NCBI GenBank assembly: GCA_014650475.1
Contig: BMVA01000013.1
Location: 186,001-250,000 of the forward strand
Source: Streptomyces albogriseolus
GTDB taxonomy: Bacteria; Actinomycetota; Actinomycetes; Streptomycetales; Streptomycetaceae
Direction of reading: 5' to 3'
DNA length: 64,000 nt
The first letter of the stretch is position 1; each line of letters opens with the position of its first letter. The notes under the pieces were generated by a model. It was not told the DNA's origin, did not search any database, and saw only the letters and a program-made list of their open reading frames with translations. Shown in pieces: positions 16,430 through 25,255 of the stretch. The translations under genes and the position numbers were made by a program.

Positions 16430-16576
16430 AGCTCCTGGTCGTGCTCCCTCGCTGCCGTGGTCCCACAGCCGCCAGGCCAAGCAGGCGCCGCGTGCGTACG
16501 CCAGAAGACTGCTCCATGTAGGGGAGGCCGAGATACCGCAACCACCGCATGCCGGTGCCTGAGGCGGATTTGTCCG

Positions 16577-16636
16577 TTGACAGCGAACCCAGTCCGGTCA
16601 ACGCCTCCGACCTGCGCGGACTGGGCTCGCTGTCAA
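16577..16636. repeat. Long inverted repeat (hairpin)
   Basis: Arms of 19 bases (16577-16595 and 16618-16636) are complementary apart from one mismatch and surround a 22-base loop. They start TTGACAGCG and end CGCTGTCAA. It could be a terminator or the relic of a small palindromic mobile element. Confidence 0.5.
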
Positions 16637-17305
16637 AGCCCGTCGTGCTGAATAGGTGGCTCAGACAGGGCTGACCTGGGACGACTCGGTTGGATGGCAA
16701 GGATCGTCGCCGCCTGGGTTCGATGACAGCGGACAGCATTCGCCCACGGCAGACGAGAAAGAGCCCCGAAGGACTGGAACCTGCTCCGGGACCATGTCAA
16801 CGTACAACGTCCCGGACAGCACCAGGCCAGCAGAGGGGTTCGGGCTTCCGGGCAAACCAACAGACAGGTCGGCTGTGACGGCAGCCGGCGCACCTCATGC
16901 TGCCCGGCCTCATCGCAGAGGCCCCGACCCAAGGAATACCACCTGTCGAATGCGGCTCTCCGACCCGCCCGTTTCACCACTCCCTTCCGCTTGGCACTTG
17001 GCACCTGAACGTGTGGACCGCACAGGAGCGAGAGGGCTACGGGGCGCTCTTCCTGGCGCTGTGTCTCTGCGTCTGTGCGGCCGAGCTGTTCGACGAGGCG
17101 TGTTGCAACGCGGCTACCGCCCGGACCGACTGGTCCTCGCGCACATCGCGACACACCGCGGAGCCGCACCCTGACCCGCAAACCTCGACCGGCCCGACCG
17201 GCCCCTGGCGCTCGTGACGGCCAGTGGGACCCGGGCCTCTGGTAGTGCCGGCTGGTCCCTTGCGTTTCGTCCGTTAGGAAGGGTCCGTGAACCTGCGGGC
17301 GCACA

Positions 17306-17346
17306 ACATAGACCACGATCGCCGGTTAGCCAAACCGAGGATCGTG
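17306..17346 (+). repeat. Dispersed palindrome, copy 1
   Basis: ACATAGACCAC is followed by the stem GATCGCCGGTT and AAACCG(a)GGATC around a short AGCC loop. It is at the end of tandem block A. The right arm is degenerate compared with the other copies. Confidence 0.6.
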
Positions 17347-18256
17347 AAGACCATTGAGGGTGTTCGCAGCGGCTGTGCTTGGCGGTGGAGTCGTAGCGGA
17401 CGCAGTAGGTAGTGCCGCAAAGACACCAGGAGGTAATGAGCGGCTCCCACCCGCTGCTGTCCTGAAATCCGCAGCGCCCGTTCGCTGAAAGACAGCGATG
17501 CTTCCGCCGAGTCGGCGTGGAATCTGGCGTTGTTGATCCCGCTCTGTCGCCCAGTGCGCTTCCTGGCAAGGAACACGTAACCGGCTCCGATACTCCGAGC
17601 CGGATAACCCGAGTCACAGCAGTCGCTGCGCGGGGCGTCTCCAGGGCGGCGGATTCGCCCTCGGCAGACGAGAAATAGCCCCGAAGGACTGGAACCTGCT
17701 CCGAGACCATGTCAACCTAAAACGTCCGGGAAAATACCAGGTCAGCAAGGGGCTTAGGTCTCCGGGTCGACCAACAGACAGGTCGGCCATGACGGCAGCC
17801 GGTACATCAGCTCACGCTCCTCGGCCTTCTCGCCGAGGCCCCGATCCAAGGAGTCCCACCTGCCGAAGGCCACTCTCCGACTTACTCGTTGCACCCTTCC
17901 CAACGGCCTGGCGCCAGGAACGCGCGGACCGCACAGTGAAAGAACTACGGGCCGTCTCCAAGGCGTTGCCTCTCTGCGTGTATGTAGGCGGGCTGTTCGG
18001 CGAGGACTTGCAGCAAAGCTGGCTACCGCCGGGGTCGAGGAACCTCGCCCACATGGCGGCACGCCCTGGAGCCGCAACCCGAACACGTCGCCGGGACCGC
18101 TGTTGCTCCCGAGCGCGTCGTGGCAGGCAAACCTCGACCGGCTCACCGCGATGGGCTCCCCGGTGCCAGTGACGGACGGCGCGACGCCCCGTCTCCGTCG
18201 TACTGGCTGGTCTCCTGAACTTCGTCCACTAACGAGATTGCCTGTGCGGGCGCGGA

Positions 18257-18297
18257 ACATAGACCACGATCGCCGGTTAGCCAAACCGGCAATCGTG
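18257..18297 (+). repeat. Dispersed palindrome, copy 2 (upstream of integrase 1)
   Basis: ACATAGACCAC plus an arm pair GATCGCCGGTT / AACCGGCAATC. It lies about 190 bases before the first integrase start. Confidence 0.6.
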
Positions 18298-18487
18298 ATG
18301 ACCATTTGAGGGCGTCCGCATGCGGCTGCGCTTGGCGGTGGAGCAGTAGCGGATGCAGCAAATGGCGCCGCAACTAGTAGAGAACGGCACCGTCTGCTGG
18401 CGCCTTGAGGCCGCGGCGTCCCTTCCCTGAGGCGTTGCGGCCCTCCATCAATGTGGAATTTTACGGCCTTAAGGAGAGTGATTAACC

Positions 18488-19684
18488 CTGTCCGACCCGA
18501 TCAAGAAGTTGCCGCCGAACACGAAGGGGCAGATCCGGTACCGGTTCGTGGTCGATATAGGCATCGACCCCACCACCGGGAAGCGCAAGCAGCTAACTCG
18601 TACATTCGGCACGCTGAAGGAAGCGAAGGCCGAGTATGCCCGCATCACCAACCGTCACCAGGAAGGGACGCTCGCACCGCCAAATAAGCTCACCGTGAAT
18701 GAGTGGCTCGACCAGTGGCTGGCCATGAAGGCTGACGACTTGGAAGAAACCACTATTTACAACTACCGCATCACCCTGGACCGGGTGCGGGGGAAGTTGG
18801 GCAGCATCCGTCTTCAGGAGCTCACTGAAGAGGACGTAGAAGGGTGGATGCACTGGGCTCTGAAGCACGGGCGCGTACGCGGTGGAAAGGCCGGCACTCC
18901 GCTCGGAGTGACCAGCGTGGACATGAGCCTTGCTCGGCTGAAGGACGCTCTGAACCGAGCCGTGACGCGTCGGCTGGTGCCCATAAATGTCGCCCAGCAC
19001 GTGACCATTCCGCGCAGAGCACGCAAGGAAGAGAGGAAGAACAAGCAGGAGGTGAAGCCCTGGAACGTCCTGGAGGTTCAGACGTTCGTCCGTGGCGTCA
19101 GCGAAGAACGGCTCTACGCCCCGCTCCTGCTGTCCCTCATGGGTCTACGTCCGGCTGAAGTCTGCGGACTCCGGTGGGAAGACGTCGATCTGGACAACGC
19201 CACGATCACCATAGCCAACACACGGACGATGATGGGCAATCGGTACGTGGTGGAGAAGGACACCAAGTCCCTGGCCGGTGAACGGGACCTTCCGTTGCCG
19301 GCTCCGGTGCTGGCTGCTCTCAAGTCGTTCAAGGCCCTCCAGGCCAAGGAGAAGCTGGCCCTGGGTGAGGCATACGCAGAGTCCGGCTACGTCTTGGTGC
19401 ACGAGACCGGAGCAGCCTTCACGATCAAGCAGCTCCGTCGACGCGCGTATCGGCTCATGGAAATCCTCGGTCTCCGCCGAGTCCGTCTCTACGACGCTCG
19501 TTCGTCGTGCCTCACGTTTCTGGCCAACAACGGCGTGCCGGATCACATCCTTGCGCGGTGGGCCGGACACACGAATGTGAAGACCACCAAGAAGTGGTAC
19601 GTGAAGCCGGACGTCGAAGACCTTCGCGAAGCCGCCACAACGTGGGATGGCCTGCACGGTGCTGCGACGGAGGGGCAAGCGTGA
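18488..19684 (+). CDS. Tyrosine recombinase (integrase 1)
   Basis: A site-specific recombinase of about 398 residues. The N-terminal arm-binding region has RYRFVVDIGIDPTTGKRKQL. The core-binding domain begins near LTVNEWLDQWLAMKADDLEE. The catalytic domain has GLRPAEVCGLRW (Arg I), RLYDARSSCLTFLANNGVP (Arg II, with Tyr in place of the first His), ARWAGHTNVKTTKKWYV (His/Trp box and the nucleophile Tyr). TTG at 18509 is the first conventional start, but homology with integrase 2 extends 7 codons upstream to a CTG at 18488, which has AAGGAGA exactly 10 bases before it; a stop lies just upstream. It is followed by an overlapping HNH pseudogene and a pcaL fragment. Confidence 0.85.
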   Translation: MSDPIKKLPPNTKGQIRYRFVVDIGIDPTTGKRKQLTRTFGTLKEAKAEYARITNRHQEGTLAPPNKLTVNEWLDQWLAMKADDLEETTIYNYRITLDRVRGKLGSIRLQELTEEDVEGWMHWALKHGRVRGGKAGTPLGVTSVDMSLARLKDALNRAVTRRLVPINVAQHVTIPRRARKEERKNKQEVKPWNVLEVQTFVRGVSEERLYAPLLLSLMGLRPAEVCGLRWEDVDLDNATITIANTRTMMGNRYVVEKDTKSLAGERDLPLPAPVLAALKSFKALQAKEKLALGEAYAESGYVLVHETGAAFTIKQLRRRAYRLMEILGLRRVRLYDARSSCLTFLANNGVPDHILARWAGHTNVKTTKKWYVKPDVEDLREAATTWDGLHGAATEGQA

Positions 19685-20150
19685 GCCGGGCGGCCTACCG
19701 ACCGAGCGACCTGCCCAGCTGCATGGCAGCCAAGATCGAGGTGGACCCGGAGACCGGCTGCTGGCTGTAGACCGGTAGCTGCAACGAGGGGCAGTCAGGC
19801 TACGGCCAGGTCTCCTATGAGGGAGAGACACAGCTTGTCCACCGTGTGGTGTTCAGGTTGTTGGTCGGTGAGATTCCGGAGGGCTTCCAGGTGCGTCGTG
19901 CCGATCCTTGGGGACGGCAATTTACGCTTTGCTGCAACCCGGACCACCTGGAAGCCATGCCGAAGAAGGAAGCTTTGCGGCGCAGGGACTGGGAGAGCGC
20001 GCGATCCAGGAGGACGCACGGTCCAAGCGGCCACGCGTACACGCCGGAGGACTCGTATCTGGGATGCTCGAGGGTTCCGGCAGTGTCGGACGTGCCGCGC
20101 CGAGAGGGTCAAGAGCCGGCGGGTTCCCCGGGCTCTGTGAGATTTTGTGA
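19681..20150 (+). pseudogene. Phage-type HNH endonuclease, broken
   Basis: GTG at 19681 overlaps the integrase stop. The frame reads CMAAKIEVDPETGCWL, then a TAG (19768-19770) where the family has Trp, then continues GSCNEGQSGYGQVSYEGET, HRVVFRLLVGEIPEGFQVR and CCNPDHLEAMPKKEA. This is the HNH zinc-finger nuclease layout. A second frame near the end supplies FRQCRTCRAERVKSR, so there is at least one frameshift as well. It is not functional as written. Confidence 0.75.
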
Positions 20151-20170
20151 GACGTGAGAGGGTCTGAGGC

Positions 20171-20278
20171 GTGAGTGAGACACCGTCGAACACCCTGCAA
20201 TACCGCTTTGACGGGCCAGAAGAGGCTCCCGTCCTGATCTTGGGTCCCTCCCTGGGTACCACATGGCACAGGTTGTAG
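20171..20278 (+). pseudogene. 5' fragment of a 3-oxoadipate enol-lactonase gene (pcaL/pcaD-like), copy 1
   Basis: GTG at 20171 opens a 35-residue peptide containing LQYRFDGPEEAPVLILGPSL and ending GTTWHRL at a TAG. This is the N-terminus of PcaD/PcaL alpha/beta hydrolases, where TWH is normally followed by MWDRQ. Homology stops immediately after the TWH codons, as expected for a recombination crossover there. The second integrase is followed by the same fragment (47322-47465). It is therefore a strong candidate for the attachment-site half carried by the element, which would rebuild the 5' end of the host gene. Confidence 0.75.
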
Positions 20279-20447
20279 AGACCGTCCAGGGTGTCCATGC
20301 CGGTCCACTACGGGTGTGGAAGTGCAGGTCAGGGCCTTCTGATCCAGCAGACTTCATCCAGTTGGTGATCGCTGCGTGACAGACGAGTGATACGGCGAGG
20401 TCCCGCAGGGCGCGTCCGGGCCGGACTTTGCGTGGCGTCGCGCGTTG

Positions 20448-20483
20448 ACGAAGCCGCGACGGAGCATTCCGTCGCGGCTTCGT
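20448..20483. terminator. Perfect 16-bp hairpin
   Basis: ACGAAGCCGCGACGGA (20448-20463) pairs with TCCGTCGCGGCTTCGT (20468-20483) around a GCAT loop. It lies in a 425-base gap (20279-20704) between the pcaL fragment and an MFS fragment where I see no gene. It is equivalent in position to the hairpins after the second module. Confidence 0.65.
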
Positions 20484-20704
20484 CGTGAGACCCTGTCGGC
20501 TGCCGCGCACGAAGAGGTTGGCACTCCCTGCTGTCGGAGCCTTATGACGCTTCGCGGGTGCGCCCACTTCGCGATCGCACTCATTGCCGGGAGCGGATTT
20601 CATGCATCCTGGAATGCGCGCACACATGCAGGTACCCTCCGCATTGAGGCCGTGAGCGTCAGGCGTGGCGCAGGCAGAGGGAGCCCCACTGTCTGTACGG
20701 CACC

Positions 20705-21178
20705 GTGCTCACCTCCGGCGCCGCGAGCCTGGTCGGCCTCACCTATGCCAAGCTCACCGCCCACCTTGGCTATGCCGCGTTGATGCGGATCGCGGCCGGA
20801 GCGTGGACGGCGGCGCTGCTGGTTTTTACCGTCGCGGGGCACTGGGCCGTGCTGCTGATCGTGCCGGTGCTCACCGGGATCGGCAGCGGCATCACGATGC
20901 CCACCCTGACCGTCCTGGTCGACCGCGCCGCCCCCGCCGAACAGCGCGGCACCGCCACCTCGTTGCAGGCGACCGCGCTCTTCGGCGGCCAGTTCGCCTC
21001 GCCTCTGCTCTTCGGGCCGCTGATCGACTCGACCTCGATCGCCACGGGTGCACTGTTCGCCGCCAGCGGCACCGCAGGCATCCTCGCCGCGCTGTTCCGG
21101 CTGAGGGAACCGGACCAGTCGGCCGACATCGCAGAGCCGGAACGAGAAGACCCGCGCCGGACTCCCGTCGGTGAATGA
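20705..21178 (+). pseudogene. MFS transporter, C-terminal fragment
   Basis: 157 residues with about five hydrophobic helices (VLTSGAASLVGLTYAKL, GHWAVLLIVPVLTGIGSGI and others) and a charged tail. They match the second half of a 14-helix drug-efflux MFS protein. There is no N-terminal half upstream. It is convergent with the complete MFS gene at 21241 and may be a relic of an earlier exporter. Confidence 0.6.
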
Positions 21179-21240
21179 TCACAGCGTGACACCTGACGAG
21201 GGCAGCCCAGCACCTCCTTACCGGAGGCCGGCACGGAAAC

Positions 21241-22689
21241 TCACCGCCGCATCGCGACGGACTCGTCCTGGCCCTCTTGTGGCGCAGGCAGCGCCAAGGC
21301 CATCACCGCAACGCCCGCGCACACAGCCGCCGTCGCCACGAACACCGCCCTGTACGACAGGTCCGGACCGCCGTCGGCGGTAGCGAGGGTGACGAGGGCA
21401 GCGAGCCCGACGACACCGCCGAGCTGGCGGGTGGTGTTCATCAGCCCGGAGGCTGCCCCCGCATCCTGCTCGCGGATGCCGGAGGTGACGGTGGTAGTGA
21501 TCGGGGTGATGAGCAGTCCCATGCCGGCGGACATGACGATCGCGGGCCCGAGCAGTCCGTCCAGGTAGCCGCTGTCCGTGCTGATGCTGCTCTGCCAGAC
21601 AAAGCCGACGGCGCTGAGGAGGGCGCTGAGAACGATGAGGCCGCGGGCCCCGGTGCGCTCCATGACGGCCGGGGCGAGGCGGGCAGCCGCGATACCGACA
21701 AGCGTGTGGGGCAGGAAACCGACGCCTGTGGCCAAGGCCCCGTAGTGGAGGACCTCCTGCATGTACAGCGACAGGAAGTACCACATAGGGATGAAGCAGC
21801 CGCCCGCCAGCAGCATGGTGACGTTGCCGGCCCAGATCGGGCGCAGCCGCGCCAGGCGGGGCGGCATCAGGGGGGCCGCTGTGTGTCGGCTCTCCGTCAC
21901 CGCGAACGCGGTCAGCGCCATGGCGCTGACCGCCAGGCCCGTCAGGGTGGTCGCCCCTGTCCAGCCCTGTGTTCCGGCCTGGTTGACGCCGTAGACGAGT
22001 GCGGTGACGCCGAGGGTGGCCAGCACCGCCCCGGGGACGTCGAGCCTGCCGGATACCGCGCGGGAGCGGTCGGACGGCAGCAGACGCAGGGCCGCCAGGA
22101 CGGCCACGGTGCCGATCGGCACGTTGATCAGCAGGATCCACCGCCAGGACAGTGCGTCGGTCAGGACGCCGCCGATCAGGTTGCCCGCCGCGCCTCCGGC
22201 GGAGCTGACTGCAGTCCAGATCGCCAACGCCTTGGTGCGGCCCGGCCCTTCGGGGAAGGTGGTGGTCAGGATGGTCAGCGTGGCCGGGGCCAGCACCGCG
22301 GCGCCCAGGCCCTGCACCGCCCGCATGGCGATCAGCAGGCCGGGGCCGGTGGCGAGTCCGCCCACCAGGCTGGAGACGGAGAACAGCGCCAGCCCCCACA
22401 CGAACGCCCGACGTCGGCCGTACAGGTCCGCGAGCCGACCGCCGAGAAGCAGGAAACCCGCGAAGACCAGCGCGTAGCTGCCCACGACCCACTGCAGTCC
22501 CGCCGCGTCGAAGCCGAGCGCGGTCTGGATCGACGGCAGCGCGACGTTCACCACCGACACGTCGAGCACCACCATGAACTGTGCCGCGCAGGCCAGCCAT
22601 AACAGCGCCGCCTGACGGGGCACCAGTGCGCCTGTCTCTTTCTCGGTGTCGACTGATCCGTCGGCGGCACGGGCTTCGCGTTGTCCCAT
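21241..22689 (-). CDS. encT: MFS drug-efflux pump (DHA2, 14 helices), probable EncT
   Basis: A 482-residue EmrB/QacA-type transporter in the cytoplasmic membrane. It has LDVSVVNVALPSIQ in helix 1 (family motif D1), GGRLADLYGRRRAFVWGL (motif A) and GNLIGGVLTDALSWRWILLINVP (motif C region), followed by about eight further helices. It is divergent from a TetR gene with a perfect palindrome in the 77-base gap, the usual arrangement for a repressor-controlled pump. Its place at the edge of the enterocin-type cluster suggests export of, and resistance to, the product. The encT name rests on position and type. Confidence 0.8.
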   Translation of the reverse strand: MGQREARAADGSVDTEKETGALVPRQAALLWLACAAQFMVVLDVSVVNVALPSIQTALGFDAAGLQWVVGSYALVFAGFLLLGGRLADLYGRRRAFVWGLALFSVSSLVGGLATGPGLLIAMRAVQGLGAAVLAPATLTILTTTFPEGPGRTKALAIWTAVSSAGGAAGNLIGGVLTDALSWRWILLINVPIGTVAVLAALRLLPSDRSRAVSGRLDVPGAVLATLGVTALVYGVNQAGTQGWTGATTLTGLAVSAMALTAFAVTESRHTAAPLMPPRLARLRPIWAGNVTMLLAGGCFIPMWYFLSLYMQEVLHYGALATGVGFLPHTLVGIAAARLAPAVMERTGARGLIVLSALLSAVGFVWQSSISTDSGYLDGLLGPAIVMSAGMGLLITPITTTVTSGIREQDAGAASGLMNTTRQLGGVVGLAALVTLATADGGPDLSYRAVFVATAAVCAGVAVMALALPAPQEGQDESVAMRR

Positions 22690-22719
22690 GTCTCTTCCCC
22701 ATCGTCGCGGCCAGCTTTT

Positions 22720-22737
22720 ATAGTACAGCGGTACTAT
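22720..22737. promoter_or_regulatory. TetR operator candidate
   Basis: A perfect palindrome ATAGTAC-AGCG-GTACTAT in the divergent intergenic region between the MFS pump (start 22689) and the TetR gene (start 22767). Its length and position fit a TetR-family operator controlling both genes. Confidence 0.7.
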
Positions 22738-22766
22738 GAAAACGGGTCGAACGGGAAGGGGTCACG

Positions 22767-23414
22767 GTGCCGAAACGTGTTGACCATGCCCAGCGCCGGG
22801 CGCACATCGCTGACGCCCTGGTCCGGGTGGCCGCGCGGGACGGACTGCATGCGGTGACCATGCGCGCGGTCGCGGCCGAGGCGGGCATGTCCTTGAACCT
22901 GGTGCAGTACTACTTCGACACCAAGGCCCAGTTGATGCACGCCGCTCTGCAGCACCTTGAGCAGCAGAGCCACGAGCGGTGGTCGGCGCGGCTGGAGAGC
23001 CTGGAGGATCCGGGGTCGGCACGGGCCTGTCTCGAAGCGTTCGTGGATGAAGCCCTGCCGGTCGACGCGGACAGCCACACCTTCCGGCTGGTGTGGACGT
23101 CCTACGCTGTACTGGCCATGACCGACGCCGAGCTGGCGGAGCAGCCCTTCGTCGAGGGGCCGAACCGGCTTGAGCGACAGCTCACCCACATCCTGGCCAC
23201 GGCGCAGGCGGCGGGAGAGATCGCGGCTTATCTGGATGTCTCCGCCGAGGCCGCGCGTCTGCTGAGCCTCAGTCACGGTGTCGGGACCAGCGTGCTGGTC
23301 GGGCAGCGGTCGGCGGCACAAGCCCGGTACGTGATGCTCTACCACCTCTCCCGCTTGTTCAACGACCCCACTCCACCCGAGGCCCCTGGCCAGCACTTAG
23401 CGGCAGCTTCCTGA
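22767..23414 (+). CDS. TetR-family transcriptional regulator, possible EncS
   Basis: A 215-residue regulator. The N-terminal TetR HTH reads RRAHIADALVRVAARDGLH then TMRAVAAEAGMSLNLVQYYF, followed by a helical ligand-binding domain. GTG at 22767 has AAGGGG upstream. It should bind the palindrome at 22720-22737 and repress the divergent MFS gene; the ligand may be the cluster product. A gene named encS exists in the described enterocin cluster, but I am not certain that it is this type of protein. Confidence 0.8.
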   Translation: MPKRVDHAQRRAHIADALVRVAARDGLHAVTMRAVAAEAGMSLNLVQYYFDTKAQLMHAALQHLEQQSHERWSARLESLEDPGSARACLEAFVDEALPVDADSHTFRLVWTSYAVLAMTDAELAEQPFVEGPNRLERQLTHILATAQAAGEIAAYLDVSAEAARLLSLSHGVGTSVLVGQRSAAQARYVMLYHLSRLFNDPTPPEAPGQHLAAAS

Positions 23415-23506
23415 CTGGTGCCGGCTCGGAAACGGGACTCCCCGCCGTGCGATGTGCGGCAGGGCTCGCGAGTGGACTGCCCCGCTTGACGGACAGGAGA
23501 AGCTCA

Positions 23507-24712
23507 GTGACCACCCATACCCAGCAGTTGCGGGACTTTCCCTTCGCGCCCCCCGCCGAGCTGCACATGGAACCGGCCTTCGCGCGATTGCGCGAAGAGG
23601 AGCCCATCAGTCGCGTCCGCCTCCCGTACGGGGGTGAGGCATGGCTGGTCACGCGTTATCAGGACATCAAGACCGTGCTGGGCGACCCGCGGTTTAGTCG
23701 TGCCGCCACGCAGCACGCCCAGGCGCCGCGGATCCAGCCTGACCCGGCGGGTGAAGGCGTGCTGATGTCGCTGGATCCCCCGGACCACACGCGGCTGCGT
23801 AAAACGGTCGCGGGTGTCTTCACCAAGCGCAGGGTGGAAGATCTGCGGCCCGCCACGCAGAGGATCGCCGAGGAGTTGCTGGAGGCGATGGAAGCCTCGG
23901 GCGCACCGGCCGATCTGGTCGCATCCTATGCACTGCCGCTGCCCGTCACGGTGATCTGCGACCTGCTCGGTGTACCCGGGGACGACCGTGAACAGTTGCG
24001 GGGCTGGTCCGATGCGCTGCTGTCCACCACGGCCTGCACTCCAGCTGAATCGGCGGCGGCCGCGCAGGCCATGGCCGACCACTTCGCCGCCCTGGTGAGC
24101 CAGCGGCGCCGCCAGCCGACCGATGACCTGCTCGGGGCTCTGGTGCAGACGTGGGACCGGGAGGAGGGGCTGCTTCGCGACGAGGAGCTGGTCCTTCTCA
24201 CCCGTGATCTGCTCATCGCCGGCCATGAGACCACGGCGAGCCAGATCGCCAACTGCACCTACCTGCTGCTCCAGCGCCCGCATGACATGGACCGCTTGCG
24301 CACGGATCCCTCGGCGATGGCGTCCGCAGTGGAGGAGCTGCTGCGGTTCATCCCGCTGGGCTCGGGCAGTTTTCGGGCCAGGGTCGCCACCGAGCCGGTG
24401 GAACTGTGCGGGGTGAGGATCCAGCCCGGTGACACCGTGTTCGCCCCCACTGTGGCGGCCAACTGGGATCCGGACGTCTTTGCTGAGCCGGGCCGCCTCG
24501 ATATCGACAGGTCTCCCAACCCGCACGTCGCCTTCGGGCACGGTGTGCACCACTGCCTGGGTGCGCAGTTGGCCAGGTTGGAGCTCCAGGTGGCGCTGGG
24601 CGTCCTGCTGCGCCGTCTGCCGCGGCTGCGACTGGCTGTCGACGAAGCGGAGATCGTGTGGAAGACGGGCATGCAGGTACGTGGGCCGAAGACCCTGCCG
24701 GTGAAGTGGTGA
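23507..24712 (+). CDS. encR: Cytochrome P450 hydroxylase EncR
   Basis: A 401-residue bacterial class I P450. The I-helix is LLIAGHETTASQIANCTYLL, the ExxR is EELLRF, and the heme loop is FGHGVHHCLGAQLARLEL with the Cys ligand. GTG at 23507 has AGGAGA 6 bases upstream. It overlaps a ferredoxin gene (GTGA), its likely electron donor. In the enterocin pathway EncR performs the late hydroxylation of 5-deoxyenterocin. Confidence 0.88.
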   Translation: MTTHTQQLRDFPFAPPAELHMEPAFARLREEEPISRVRLPYGGEAWLVTRYQDIKTVLGDPRFSRAATQHAQAPRIQPDPAGEGVLMSLDPPDHTRLRKTVAGVFTKRRVEDLRPATQRIAEELLEAMEASGAPADLVASYALPLPVTVICDLLGVPGDDREQLRGWSDALLSTTACTPAESAAAAQAMADHFAALVSQRRRQPTDDLLGALVQTWDREEGLLRDEELVLLTRDLLIAGHETTASQIANCTYLLLQRPHDMDRLRTDPSAMASAVEELLRFIPLGSGSFRARVATEPVELCGVRIQPGDTVFAPTVAANWDPDVFAEPGRLDIDRSPNPHVAFGHGVHHCLGAQLARLELQVALGVLLRRLPRLRLAVDEAEIVWKTGMQVRGPKTLPVKW

Positions 24713-24951
24713 CCGGGGAGTCTGCGGCTGCAGGCCGTTGGCGGCTGGCGGTGGACGCGACGTTGTGCATCGGATCGGGTGCGTGTGCCGGTTCCTCTGC
24801 CCATTTCCGGATGACGCAGGACGGCCACGCCGAGCCGCGCGAGGACGTCATCGTCGCCGATGACACGGCACGGGACGCCGCGGAGTGTTGCCCGGTGGAG
24901 GCCATCACGGTGTCCGACACCAGTACCGGCGAGTTGATCGCACCGGCGTGA
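24709..24951 (+). CDS. encQ: Ferredoxin EncQ ([3Fe-4S] type)
   Basis: An 80-residue ferredoxin with CIGSGACAG and, near the C-terminus, ECCPVEAI. This Cys spacing (the middle Cys of a CxxCxxC replaced) is typical of P450-partner [3Fe-4S] ferredoxins of Streptomyces. The GTG at 24709 overlaps the P450 stop by 4 bases, so the two are co-translated. It should pass electrons to EncR; no ferredoxin reductase gene is in the cluster. Confidence 0.85.
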   Translation: MTGESAAAGRWRLAVDATLCIGSGACAGSSAHFRMTQDGHAEPREDVIVADDTARDAAECCPVEAITVSDTSTGELIAPA

Positions 24952-25255
24952 GCCGCGGGGCATGTCGCCACTTCAGCATCACATCCCCTGTGGCCATGGA
25001 GGAACCGCCTGTCGACTACGGGCCGCCTCGCGGGGGAGCGCCGAGGGGCTCAGGGGGTGACCTTGGGCGGGCCATGAGGCTGCCTTGCTTGGGCGTGGAG
25101 TGACGGGCGCTTCAGTGAATTCGGTGCGTCACTCAGCCGGCCTGCCCGGTCGCGATCCGGATGGCCGTCGGCGTGCCGCGCCTGTCCGCTGGCATGGGCA
25201 GACGGTCTGTACAACCCGTCGAGTCCACCGATTCTCCGGCCGCAAAGGGAACTTC

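Larger units (their letters stand above)
16640..18487. repeat. Two diverged tandem copies of a ~0.9 kb non-coding module
   Basis: Block A (about 16740-17400) and block B (about 17655-18365) share order and sequence. Both contain AGCCCCGAAGGACTGGAACC, then CCAACAGACAGGTCGGC, ATGACGGCAGCCGG or a close variant, a CGGACCGCAC segment and finally the dispersed palindrome. Many indels prevent any long shared reading frame, and I find no credible gene in this 1.8 kb. It looks like the worn remains of repeated integration upstream of the first integrase. Confidence 0.55.

Noticed and set aside
20448-20483. Hairpin considered as a CRISPR or integron attC repeat
   Set aside because: Only a single copy, a short loop and a plain GC stem; it fits a terminator.
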